64,000 bases of DNA, from assembly GCA_018907035.1 (NCBI GenBank), contig JACCIC010000064.1, positions 496,001 to 560,000 of the forward strand, given 5' to 3'. This DNA is from Sycobia sp. Sy_11 (taxonomy: Eukaryota; Arthropoda; Insecta; Hymenoptera; Epichrysomallidae). The notes below the pieces were generated by a model, which was not told where the DNA came from, did no database searches, and saw nothing but the letters and a program-made list of their open reading frames with translations. Made by a program: the position numbers and the translations under genes. Below are positions 1-10,135 of this stretch, piece by piece. Position 1 is the stretch's first letter. Each line of letters opens with the position of its first letter.

Positions 1-426
1 TTTTCGCCGAAATGGAAAAAGGTGTTTCCTTACAAATATTGCAACGGATGAGCCGATACATTTACAGAGATAAAACATCGTACACTAACTCGAGAGACGT
101 TTCCCAAACATACCTGGTCGAAAAATGGCTATCCCTACCCTCTTTCACCACTACAGACCGATTCCCCTTCCTTCTACCTCCCACCCCGTATCTATATTTC
201 GTATATTTTTATATTGTAAAGGGAACGACTAGATGTACAAAGCAACTGCCACCGCTCTTGCATCATCACCATCGGTCCATTCTTATAAACCATCCCCATC
301 GGCATGACGTGCACGTTCAGCCGATTCCACTCAACAAGTGAACGCCCAATCATACTTGCTACCTCAAGACCTATGAGAGTGCGCAGGATCTACTCTGCTG
401 AACCCAGGCAGCTCGGCTGTCAGTCA
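1..426. other. no recognisable gene
   Basis: The stretch is moderately GC-rich compared with the rest of the window. A 109-codon open frame (12-341, +) has no recognisable motif and a low-complexity His/Pro composition, so I do not call it a gene. It could be part of an LTR or host 5' sequence that begins outside the window. Confidence 0.4.
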
Positions 427-428
427 TA

Positions 429-487
<59 letters not shown>
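427..487. repeat. (GA)n microsatellite
   Basis: About 60 bp of almost uninterrupted GA dinucleotides with one C interruption, followed by a G-rich tail (ggcggggggaag). Long GA tracts recur at 9421, 17811, 31147, 38192 and 43989. Confidence 0.95.
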
Positions 488-490
<3 letters not shown>

Positions 491-752
491 GGGGGAAGCA
501 GCTGCACAAAGTTTTCACAGAGCGATAGGAAATTGCTTCTATGTTATACGAGGATTACTATTTATATTTTGAGCCTTGGCGTACCAAGTATTTACAGGTT
601 CCACTGATATGTCCAATTAAAAGCTTTGACTCTTTAACTGTAAAAACTTGGACTTCTTAACCATAACCTTCTTTTACTAACTCATTGTTAATAGTTTAGA
701 TTCACGCGCCTTTGTTTTAATATTAATTTGTATTTGTAAGATTTTATCGGCG

Positions 753-753
<1 letters not shown>
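488..753. other. AT-rich spacer, nothing recognised
   Basis: Lies between two microsatellites. No coding signal or repeat homology was seen. Confidence 0.4.

Positions 754-815
<62 letters not shown>
754..815. repeat. (TG)n microsatellite
   Basis: About 60 bp of perfect TG/GT dinucleotide repeat. Open frames reading through it (CVCVCV) are artefacts. Confidence 0.95.
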
Positions 816-817
<2 letters not shown>

Positions 818-1984
818 TGCACAGCTAGGTGTCTGAACTGTAAGATTGGCGTATCAGCGGGGCAAGAGACTTTGCCCTTATTGAAATTCCGTTGGCACGG
901 AAATCCGAGTGCTCCCGGCGGATTTATGTCCGTTGGCTGCCGTTGGCATTGATTAGAAGTGAAACCATGCCCGAGTCATCGAGGCCGCAACGCAGAGTAG
1001 GAGCCATTCGCAGAGCATCTCTTCCCCTAATGGACCTCACGAGCTATGTGAGTACCTGGACTCGCAGACGCTCGATTCGCGCGCATTGGAGTATACCGTG
1101 AGTTTAGATTAAGCGATTGTTAGTTGCTCTATTTTTTATAACGTAACAGTGTTTAGTCTTTAGACTTTGAACTGTAAGCGTTAGCTATTACCTATATGCA
1201 TTTGTGTACATATAGCGATCGGATGATCTCGTGATCAAAACTCATAATCTTAATAAATAGTTCTATTTGCTTACCATTAATTTCGGCTTTTTCCTCTACT
1301 CACTGAGTGGTGTTTTTTTTATGCCACTCTTTTTCTTTCAATAAATAGATTTTATAATATACTGAATTACTCGTGCGATTTTCATTTACGTTCTCGAATA
1401 TACATTTCTTGCACGTAAGTATGAACTTAATATCATCTATAAATACTAAATACAGAATCAAATACATAGAGCACCAGGTGAGAAACAGATGCGCACTTGC
1501 GCAATCTATCGAATTTTTCTCACATAATAGATTGAAATTCAGTAATAACCCATGCTTTGTGCAGCTGATGGCAGATGTACAAAGTCCGGCAAATTTGAGT
1601 CCCAAATGTACTGATTTTCGGTGGAAAAACTGCTTCAATGATGCATAATAGTTAATCATCATCCCTCAAATTCATAATAAAGTTTTCTAATAGTAGAACG
1701 TAATAAATTACTCTGAAATTCTTTCATAATTGGATGAATAAATCATGCTTTATCATTCGAATAATTTTTTATCAATATCAAATTTTTTTTATAGTTTCCA
1801 AATTTTGGGGAATATTGCGGAAGAAATTATTGGACATGATAAAAAGGTACTGTATAGTCGAGTATTGAATGAAGTAAACATAATAATTCCAATGAAAGTA
1901 TTGAAATCATCCATTGCTAGGTTGAAACCATTTGCTGGACAAGTGTATAGTTGTGTTTGTAAATTCACATTAATTATTCGATCT
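816..1984. other. GC-richer patch then AT-rich DNA, unassigned
   Basis: The part from 840 to 1110 is CpG-richer than its surroundings and carries a short open frame (892-1101, +) with no known domain. An AATAAA-like signal occurs near 1250, so a degenerate LTR is possible, but I found no matching TG...CA ends. From 1300 to 1984 the DNA is AT-rich, with overlapping open frames on both strands and no family motif. Confidence 0.3.
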
Positions 1985-2396
1985 GCGTATTTAGAGACCA
2001 GGCATGAGTCTGTCATTTTTTTCGCGATAACACATGGACACATGATGCGGCGTCGGTCAAAACTATTTAGAATACAGTGGATGGGAAATTCTGCTCACCT
2101 GTCTTATAGTCCGGAATTGTCACCTTATGAGTACCACTTGTTTCGATCAATGCAAAACACTCTTACGTGAATACGCTTCAGTTCAGTAAAGGGAATTAAA
2201 AATTGGCTCGATACGTTCTTGGGCTCGAAGGACAAGAAATTTTTTTGATCCGGAATTCATAAGTTACCAGAAAGACGGGGAAAATTTATGGCTTCCAATG
2301 GACAATAATTTGAATAAAAAATATTTAACCATGTTTTCATAATAAAATCTCACATTTAGGAAAAAAAGGCTGAAAACTTACTTATTGTACACCCAA
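1985..2396 (+). mobile_element. mariner fragment, C-terminal end (lineage X, copy 1)
   Basis: The frame around 1990-2165 gives a decayed mariner transposase C-terminus. It contains YSPELSPYEYHLFRSM, which corresponds to the conserved YSPDLAPSDYHLF box with the third catalytic Asp changed to Glu. The 3' untranslated part (about 2170-2360) matches the fragment at 61558-61765 and the reverse complements of 24940-25750 and 28420-29115, so all four belong to one family. A terminal repeat (reverse complement TTGGGTGTACAATAAGTAAG) ends at 2396 and is followed by TA. The 5' half is missing. The copy is inactive. Confidence 0.75.
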
Positions 2397-2454
2397 TATT
2401 TATGAATTTATCATAGCGTATATGTTAAAGAATATTTAACGCGTTGCGACAGGT

Positions 2455-3670
2455 ATTAGGTTGCCAAATACCTCCCTTCCGCTTAATTGCTCTTCATTCA
2501 ATGCTTTAGAAAAAGTGTTATAGTGGTCGGATTTACTTCAAATATGCGCCGTTTTGTTTGATAATCTGTTTCTATCTAGATGACATTATAATACCCATCT
2601 CGTAGAAACCCCTCTCCTTCTTTGCGCAGAATTCGGACAGCCACTTTTCACAAGCCTCTTTTCAGTCCAACTTTACGCCACCCAAGGCATTCGACATGGA
2701 TAGGAACAGTTGGTAATCACTTGGCGCTATGTCCGGTCTATATGGTGGATGTGATGAAACCTCCCAATCGAACTCCCGTAGCTTCTGGCGAGTCATCAAC
2801 GAAGTGTATGGTCTGGCGTTGTCCTCGTGCAGTACTACACCCTTCCTGTTCGCTAATTGTGGACGCTTCTGATTGATACCCTGCTTCAAGCGGTCCAGTT
2901 GTTCATAGAAGATAGTAGAATTCAGCGTTTGACCATATGGGAGCAGGTCATAGTGGATGATTCCCTTCCAATCCCACAAAACACACGGCAAAACCTTTCT
3001 GGCCGTCAATCCCGGCTTGACTACTGTTTGGGACGGTCCACCGGCCTTGGACCACGACCGTTTTCGCTTGATATTGTCGTATGTCATCCATTTTTCGTCG
3101 CCAGTCACCATCCGCTTCAAAAATGGGTCGAGTTCGTTCCGTTTCGGCAACACATTGCAGGCGTTGATTCGGTCCAGGTTTTTTTGCGTCAAGTCATGCG
3201 GCACCCACGCATCAAGCTTTTTTTGTATCCAGCCTTCTGCAGATGATTTAAAATGGTTTGGTGACTAACTGTCATCTCTTGGGCGATGTCTCGAGATGCC
3301 ACATGACGGTCTAAATCGATAAATTCCAAGATTTGATAGATATTCGTCGTCACAGGTCTTCCGACGGCTGGCTTATCCATGGTGTCGTTTCACCGGCTCT
3401 GAATCGTTAAAAATATTCCTCTGCGGTTCCAAGTGATAGTGTGCTATCCCCTAAAATACCATTAATCTCACGGAACGTTTTTCTAGCGGATTTGCCTTTG
3501 ACAAAGGAAAACTTTGAAATAGCGAGAATTTCGGCATGAGTGAGCTCGATGTTCACACGTCTATAACTTTTGAACGCAATATCCTAACTAATCATGCATA
3601 GCATCGTTTTGTACGTTATGTCAAGACCTTTCAAATAATGTATAGTATTGCCAGATACGTGCTCTGTAGC
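2455..3670 (-). mobile_element. mariner element, decayed, nearly full length (lineage B, copy 1)
   Basis: Minus-strand pieces at 3380-3189 (helix-turn-helix part, VSHQTILNHLQKAGYKK) and 3204-2662 (catalytic part) are in different frames. Catalytic boxes seen are TGDEKW, HEDNARPYT and PDIAPSDYQLF, so all three aspartates of a DD34D triad are present. The remaining C-terminus (EFFAK...FYEMG-like) continues out of frame to about 2540. The right end carries TTAGGTTGCCAAATACC after a TA at about 2454. A second copy of the same family lies at 29113-30300 (+), and the two align through their 5' untranslated regions. Frameshifts and stops make it non-functional. In style it resembles irritans-group mariners, but I am not certain of the subfamily. 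Confidence 0.85.
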
Positions 3671-4285
3671 GCTTTGTGCATAGCCGCAAAATTCATAAAC
3701 AAAATTCACAACCTAATTTATATAAGTTGTTTTTTTAACAGGCTAATTGTGTAGTTTAAAGCATCGAGGAAGTTTTAGTTAATCAGTGTAAGCGGGGGTA
3801 AAGTCTTTAACGCTCAAGCGCACACCGCCTGGTAACTTGATCTCTATATATATTCAAGCAATTTCCGCGTCAAGTTTCACGTCCGGGTAGGAGATGGTGG
3901 CGCATATTACACATTTTAATTTTGATTCACATTTAAAAAAATTCTATATAATTTTTGAGGTAGATAATAAAAGAGATTAACAGATAAGTAATTAAGGTTT
4001 TGTTTTATTAAATTTTAATTTTTAGTAAGAATTATTTTTTTCAAAATCATAGAAGTTGTGAAATGAAAAAAAGGGCAAACATTACTCATGGTACGGTTGG
4101 CCATTGCCAGAAATTGGTCAGTTGTATTAGCAAAAATATAAATAAACATAATTTATGTTTTATTATGTATGTATGATAGGTAATAATTATATATAACAAG
4201 ATATTATTTATTTATTTGAACAGATTATATAACACTTTTTTAAAGGATTCAGATTTAAGATTTCAGTTTTTGCCCTCAAAAAATA
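3671..4285. other. no gene seen
   Basis: Becomes AT-rich after about 3900. A small GC-richer island at 3790-3900 has no recognisable feature. Confidence 0.4.
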
Positions 4286-4331
4286 TTAAAAAACTGTTTT
4301 ATAAAAAGATTTTTATAAAACAGTTTTTTAA
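4286..4331. repeat. 46-bp perfect palindrome
   Basis: A 22-bp arm at 4286-4307 is the exact reverse complement of 4310-4331, with a 2-base spacer. The arm core (aaactgttttataaa) reappears as a partial third copy near 4396-4410. It would form a very stable hairpin in either strand. Confidence 0.9.
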
Positions 4332-5156
4332 AAATAAAAATATAATAAAAATAAATAAAAAAAACTAAATAAAAAAAAAATAAATAAAAATAAATAAAAA
4401 CTGTTTTTTAAAAAAATCGGTTAACAGGAATTCAACTTGGAACGTTGACAAACTTCAATTTGGCAAGTGAAGTTCGGTACTTAACAATAGTAAACAATCA
4501 GATACCCTTATTGCCCGAGTCCAAGCTACTCTATATATATTTATGAAATCGTTTTCATAACGTAAATTAAACATTTTAAAACATTTAGAAATAATTTTTT
4601 AATTATATATAAGCGAAAATCTGAATTTTACACAATTTGAAAATAGTAATCTGTCGTTAGAAGGAACTTCAACAAGCAATATGGTGGAACATTTACTTTA
4701 TCAAGTGGTATATAGATACTTTAATTCTCTGTATAATTTTCTCTGATTATGTATACCTTAGAGTATATATACTTAATTTTGGATTGGTTCACCTATAAAA
4801 TTTGTGAGAATGGGAATGGCAACTTCATACCTAATTTTTTTTAATAATGATGAATTATCATAATAAATAGCAGAAGAATGTTTACTTAAAAACATCCATA
4901 ATTCGAGATAATTAATTCTTTTTTATGAGTCCACGCGTGGAGAAAATGATGTGAAAATAAATGAAAATGAAAATTTTGAACATTCAGAAAGTATGTTATA
5001 TAAATTTTTTATAAACTATGTGAGAAAATGTATTTGAAATGCTTACTATGTTAAATAACCTAACAAACTCGCTTAACTATTTTACTTTTGTTAATATGAC
5101 TTACAATTCAAAAATGTATAGAATACATATGTGAATGTGATGAACTTTACAATACT
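4332..5156. other. AT-rich DNA, no gene
   Basis: From 4332 to 4420 there is an A-rich low-complexity tract with repeated aaataaa units. The rest is AT-rich unique sequence without open frames of interest. Confidence 0.4.
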
Positions 5157-5270
5157 TTTTCTTATATAACGCTTTGTTTTTGAGTAAAAAATCAAAAACC
5201 TTAAAAAATTTGAGTTATGCAAGTTAAGTTTTTGATTTTTTACTCAAAAACAAAGCGTTATATAAGAAAA
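5157..5270. repeat. perfect 43-bp inverted repeat (hairpin)
   Basis: Bases 5157-5199 are the exact reverse complement of 5228-5270, with a 28-bp spacer. No mismatch was found in 43 bp, which suggests recent formation or selection. It lies directly beside the imperfect inverted repeat at 5280-5448. It could be a MITE, a foldback element or a small-RNA hairpin precursor; nothing in the sequence decides between these. Confidence 0.9.
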
Positions 5271-5279
5271 TGTTAGAGA

Positions 5280-5448
5280 ATAAAAAGTGCTTAGAATTAA
5301 CCAAGGAGTATATCTAAATTTTTTGACATGATTCGATGAATTTTTCCAATTTGTCATAAATTGACAATTGGCAAAAATAAAAAAGTGGCTCAAAACTCAG
5401 TGAAAAAAATTTAGACATATTCTTTGATTGATTCTAAGCACTTTTTAT
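5280..5448. repeat. MITE-like foldback element, ~169 bp
   Basis: Outer arms 5280-5324 and 5403-5448 are inverted copies over about 45 bp with five differences, all transitions. The terminal sequence is ATAAAAAGTGCTTAGAAT on each end. A second short inverted repeat (ccaatttgtc / gacaattgg, 5346-5371) sits in the centre, so the whole unit can fold on itself. There is no coding capacity. I do not recognise the family. Confidence 0.7.
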
Positions 5449-6288
5449 CTTATTGATTTTTTCGTCGATTGCATTATATTCGAGAAAAAAAAATTTATGA
5501 AAGTTTGGGCAAAATTTTGCGCTTCAGGCGCCATTTTCTAGCCGCCATATCGAATTTCAAACTGAATTTAAAGTACAACTTATTTATGCACTCATAGTTG
5601 AAAAATAAAGTTCCGTCCTCAACTTTAACACAACAAGAAAATGGATTTAAAAAAAAGTATCGAAATGTTGCATTTTTTTGTAAACGTCGCCGGATTGATT
5701 TTTAAGTGAAAATTTCGCTATTCTAATACCAGAAATGGAAAGTAGAGAAAAAAATACTTAAGAAAAAGTATGTTTGCTTTGAATATATCCGTAGAATACG
5801 TGATAGATTTACGGTTGAAAACAGAGTTACGATTTCTCTGTTTTGGACGTTAATGGGTTAAACTAGAAACTACATATTTTGTAACCTTTTGATATGGCGG
5901 TATGTTAATTAATTAATTCAATTCTTACCTTGTTATTTTTGAAGTAAAAAAATATAAAAAATATATTTAAACTATACTAATATAATATGTAACCAATGTA
6001 AAAGGTTCTAAATCAAATAGTTTTCTAAAATCTAAAGAGAAATGACATACATTTGAAAGTATATAATTATATTTTCTTTGTAACATATGCATCCCAACAA
6101 CACACATATACTGTAATATTCTTTCTGACATTATACAGGTCCGACGAAATCTGTATTCTCTATCATATTTTTATGCAAGAAAGGGAAATAATACAAAAGT
6201 ATAATATTTAGAATAAAACATATTTTAGAAAAATATTGATTGTCATGAAACCTCACTGGTTCAACACGCGCACCCGTCAATAATTTTA

Positions 6289-6290
<2 letters not shown>
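5449..6290. other. AT-rich DNA, no gene
   Basis: No open frame, splice pattern or repeat homology was recognised. Confidence 0.4.

Positions 6291-6295
<5 letters not shown>

Positions 6296-6348
<53 letters not shown>
6296..6348. repeat. (TA)n microsatellite
   Basis: About 50 bp of perfect TA dinucleotides. Confidence 0.95.
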
Positions 6349-6350
<2 letters not shown>

Positions 6351-6790
6351 ATGCGGTAATTATATTAAATTTCGCGCACACAAAACTTTAAAATCTGGTC
6401 ACTCACCTGTGATTCACTGGGGAGGGGGGGGGCTCTACCGACCTGTAACGGATTCAATGCCACAACGTTTAGGAAGGGGTAAGCAAGGAGAAAAAAATTA
6501 ACAAGATATAACTTATCCATTCGGTCACCCACGCGCTTTATTTTCTGACTCGCCTGCCATGCCCAGTACATTAAAAATCACGGTCCTCACGCGATTATCA
6601 CACCCGATCGCTAACACGACCGGTTTTCCCTTGGTAACACTAACCCAAACACAAAGAGAACCTGGAGACCGCACAACGCATACTCGCCTCTATCACAAAG
6701 GGAGGCTTGCGATGGTGGCTGGACCGTAAATAAAAATAACTTTAGCGCCCCTTTATCGAAACTGAATAAAGATTCTTACAGAGCAAGATA
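6349..6790. other. GC-richer patch, unassigned
   Basis: A roughly 400-bp island richer in GC than its neighbours, with a run of nine G near 6423-6431. No coding frame is supported. It may be the remnant of an LTR or a host regulatory or 5' sequence. I found no matching terminal repeats. Confidence 0.3.
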
Positions 6791-9039
6791 CTTTGCAAGT
6801 GTTGGTATTTAATTTAAACAATATGCGTATGCAAATATACATTTTGTTTCCTAAATACCTTAAAGACTTATTTTATAGACTACTGTTATTTATTATTGTC
6901 AGTTCGCAATTATTTATAGTAAGCAACATCTAACGCATTGATCTATTCAATTATTGCCAAAATCTCATTAATGCTGAATGAAACCAGAAAAATAAAATGA
7001 AATACATTTCAAATTAAAAAAAATAATATCTCAATTTTAATAGACATTTCTTTTCAAAAATTATAGTTATGTAAATGAGTGATTCTCCATTTATCAGAAC
7101 ATTGTTTATTAAAAAAACAAATGCTGGAAACAGTTTTGCTAGGAATGCACTTTTTCTAAAGGAATAATCCTCCCTAGCAGCGCACGCATCATAACAAATA
7201 GTAATAGCAAAATGAAATACGAGCAACATACGCATCGTACATAAGAAAACTGTTTAACATGCACGAATAAAACTTTTTCCATGTGATTGAAGGATTATCC
7301 TTTTGCCAACTGAATCAAAAATTAGTACTGTTTCTATTTTAATGTTAACATACACATTTAATCTTTTACAATTTATTATTATTCCGATTATTTGTACTAT
7401 GATGGCTGAAACCGATTGAAACATGAAATCAAGCAAGATAAAAAAAGAATAGATTTTCCTTTTTTTATAATGACAATATAATAAAAATAAACCAGTAATT
7501 ATAAATTGCGTGTTATAATAGCTAGCTCATTCGAGTTACCTCAGTTTCTTACCTACCAAATCCATAATAATTATAATCAATATAATGTTAATATTAATAC
7601 TTTCTTTAGACTTATGCAATACAGATTCTAACAGTAAAAAGAAATTCTATTTGGCACGACTTGTCTAACACAACGTTTCAGCACAAGTACTAGTACTATA
7701 ATCACACCGGTTATAACTTTACTAAAATTTTGTTAATTTTTACATTTATTGTTCTTTGCCAACGGTGAATAATGAAACTTATTTTTCGTCGTTCTTAAAA
7801 ATTGAGATTTCGGGCCGTGAGATAATTGATTGTAAATAAAATATAAGTAAAACAAACAAAGAAATTATTATATATAATGTTAAATAGTTTATGTTTAAAG
7901 GTTTTCTTTGAATTCATATTGAAACCGGATCAAATTACTCTATAGAGATTCACACGCGAATGAAATCAGTTCAATAAATTACCTTTCACGATTTGGCCAG
8001 AAGTAGCAAAAAAACAAAACATCATTTGAATTATGAATAACTTAAGATTAACATTTTGCCTACAACTAATTAGAGACTGTTTACAAATTATTTATGTCAA
8101 ACTATATATTTCTCTTCCATTTCAAACAGTTTGCAACAGCAAGAACAAAATTTTTTCTTAATAATATAACAAAAGCTTTTTTCCTTTTTTATTTTCTTTT
8201 GTTGAATGTACATAAGAAATTCCCAACATAGCAGCCGTTCAAAAAAAAACTTTAATCACAATGACAGTCACCCGCAGATTTTTAGCACTTCATACACTGT
8301 TATAGTTCATACACTTCATACACTGGCTTCCTTTGAAATAGCTATGCACGAGAACAAATACAACCCACATTCAATAGACTTGTAGTGCATGGATTTTCTC
8401 TCACTACTTGTGGCCTTTTTGGAATGGAAATTCAGTAAAGGATACGTAGAGTACGGATGGATAATTCATATGAATCAGCAATTGACAGCTCTCAATATTA
8501 TAAAGATGACGAGTAATCACTTTCCCTCTCGACTGAAGATACTTTTCCTGGTTTCTTCTTTCTGACAGTTTATATAAATGGTCTGCTTATCGCATAGTTC
8601 ATTAACTTAGCATTAACTTCCCTGTGAATATAATATTATATACAATCGGGATGCTGGTTTAACTATTTAGCCGGATAACAAGAGATTTCCCCTTTTGTTT
8701 ATTATAAATTTCTTTTTTCTAAAGAGTCCAAATGTGGCCGAAGAAGGAAGAAAAAAAAACAAAGAAATACAAGTAACCAATCCACTATAGACGTTTCTCA
8801 AGGCACCCATGTTCTTGTTTTCTGTCACTGCAAAGTAGAGCGGTGATGTAAGGGGACGGGAGACAGTGCCGAGTACAAGTTGTGACTGCGCGCGCGTCGT
8901 TTTCGTTCTCTTGGACTAAATTGCACATATTCAGATAATTTTATTCACATCAATGTAATAGGACCAGGTATATTATAAGAAGAATACCAGGGTTGTAAGC
9001 ATTGCCTTAATCTCTTGGCACCCTGTTATAATAATATAT
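6791..9039. other. AT-rich DNA, no gene
   Basis: Over 2 kb with only short incidental open frames. A small CpG-containing patch lies at 8820-8910. Nothing can be assigned. Confidence 0.4.
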
Positions 9040-9243
9040 CTATTTTTTTTAATGTTATTCCACGTCGCTCTATTTATGCTTCCAAATACCGGTGCTTCAG
9101 GGATGGAGGTCTACGATGTATTTCTAAACAAAGCATATGTAAAGAATTACAGCGGTGCTTGTATTAATCGGTCGAGACCGAGATTTGAACTCAGACCACC
9201 AAGTTACTAGTCCTTCGCTTTAGCGATTGGGCCATCGTAGGCC
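9040..9243 (-). mobile_element. tRNA-derived SINE
   Basis: Read on the minus strand, the unit starts at about 9242 with GGCCTACGATGGCCCAATCG. It has an A-box-like TGGCCCAATCG and a B-box-like GAGTTCAAATC inside a T-arm (TGAG-TTCAAAT-CTCG), at spacing close to that of a tRNA. It continues into a tRNA-unrelated body and ends in an A-rich tail (attaaaaaaaatag) near 9045. About 70 bp of the body (GCACCGGTATTTGGAAGCAT and flanks) recurs at 53590-53660, showing it is dispersed. This fits a Pol III-transcribed SINE mobilised by a non-LTR retrotransposon. The anticodon stem is poor, so it is not a functional tRNA gene. Confidence 0.7.
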
Positions 9244-9249
9244 TTATAT

Positions 9250-9253
9250 ATAC
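9250..9253. repeat. target-site duplication ATAC (left)
   Basis: The four bases immediately before the solo LTR equal the four bases immediately after it (10132-10135). Confidence 0.75.
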
Positions 9254-9419
9254 TGTAACGGGGATCACAGGCGCCGTCGGCGTTTGCTATCCTACGTTCC
9301 TAGGCTCTCTCTCCAGTAGTAGCCTATATATATGTGTGCGTCTTAATAAGTATATAGTTAGTATATTTAATTATATAATCTGTTATAGGCGGATGTGCTA
9401 ACAAACTGGCGAAGAGATA

Positions 9420-9461
<42 letters not shown>

Positions 9462-10131
9462 ACGGGGGAGTGTAAAGCAGGCACTGCACGTGTCTCACGC
9501 GCGAGTAGTTACGATTCTATCGTGTTACGCGTAAGGAATCGAAAATTCAACCTTGTGTTTGGCTGCCGCGAGTTCTTTCTTCCTAATAACCACCTTTACG
9601 TACGACAGTTCATGAGCGTTCTGTACGGACGTGACCCGGGTGACCGAGCCCGAGTGAATCTGCCTCCCGGCTCCCATTCAGTGCGGATCAGCCGTCCCAC
9701 CGCGGGGACACCGCCTTCTTCCGTGGTTTTGAGAATCGTCTGCTGTACTTCAAGGGTCTGTCGCTAACGCTTTCCTGACGACGGCGCCCCAGGATAACTT
9801 TGACGGACTCGTGTAAGTAGCAATCCTTTTGCTCTCTTTCCTGCCTTCGCGCGCGCCGTCGCTCCGATGGCCCTCCGCCTGCGACCCACGCCTCGTAACT
9901 CCACGTATTAGTGTACCACTATTTCATCGAATTAGACATTTCTCTTTATTTTTAATTACTTGCGTATTCATTTTATCTTATTCGTTCTTTTTTGTATGCG
10001 ATATTTTGCCCCTCGCGAATTGCCTTTTTTCCTCGCCGTATTTATTCGGGATTAGCTAAGCCGGGCATAATCTGTTGCAACGGCCGTGTCCATCGTCCTC
10101 GTTGCCCGAGGCGGACACACAAACCGTTACA
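9254..10131. mobile_element. solo LTR, 878 bp (probably Ty3/gypsy)
   Basis: The unit starts TGTAACGG and ends CCGTTACA, an 8-bp terminal inverted repeat with the canonical TG...CA ends. It is flanked on both sides by ATAC. No internal retrotransposon region or second LTR is present, so it is the expected product of recombination between two LTRs. It is GC/CpG-rich and includes a (GA)n tract (9421-9460) and a run of meaningless open frames. The 4-bp duplication fits Ty3/gypsy insertion, but the internal region that would prove the family is absent. It lies 7-10 bp from the 5' end of the SINE. Confidence 0.85.
9421..9460. repeat. (GA)n microsatellite inside the solo LTR
   Basis: About 38 bp of GA repeats ending in gacacacggggg. 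Confidence 0.95.
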
Positions 10132-10135
10132 ATAC
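10132..10135. repeat. target-site duplication ATAC (right)
   Basis: Copy of 9250-9253, immediately after the CCGTTACA end of the LTR. Confidence 0.75.

Noticed and set aside
754..952. Open frame through the TG repeat
   Set aside because: The Cys-Val repeat is a dinucleotide artefact with no domain.
1..1300. LTR retrotransposon end
   Set aside because: Composition and an AATAAA signal are suggestive, but no TG...CA ends or duplication could be defined.
9174..9242. Functional tRNA gene
   Set aside because: A and B boxes are present, but the anticodon stem is poor, acceptor ends do not pair, and the sequence continues into a repeated body with an A tail, so a SINE fits better.
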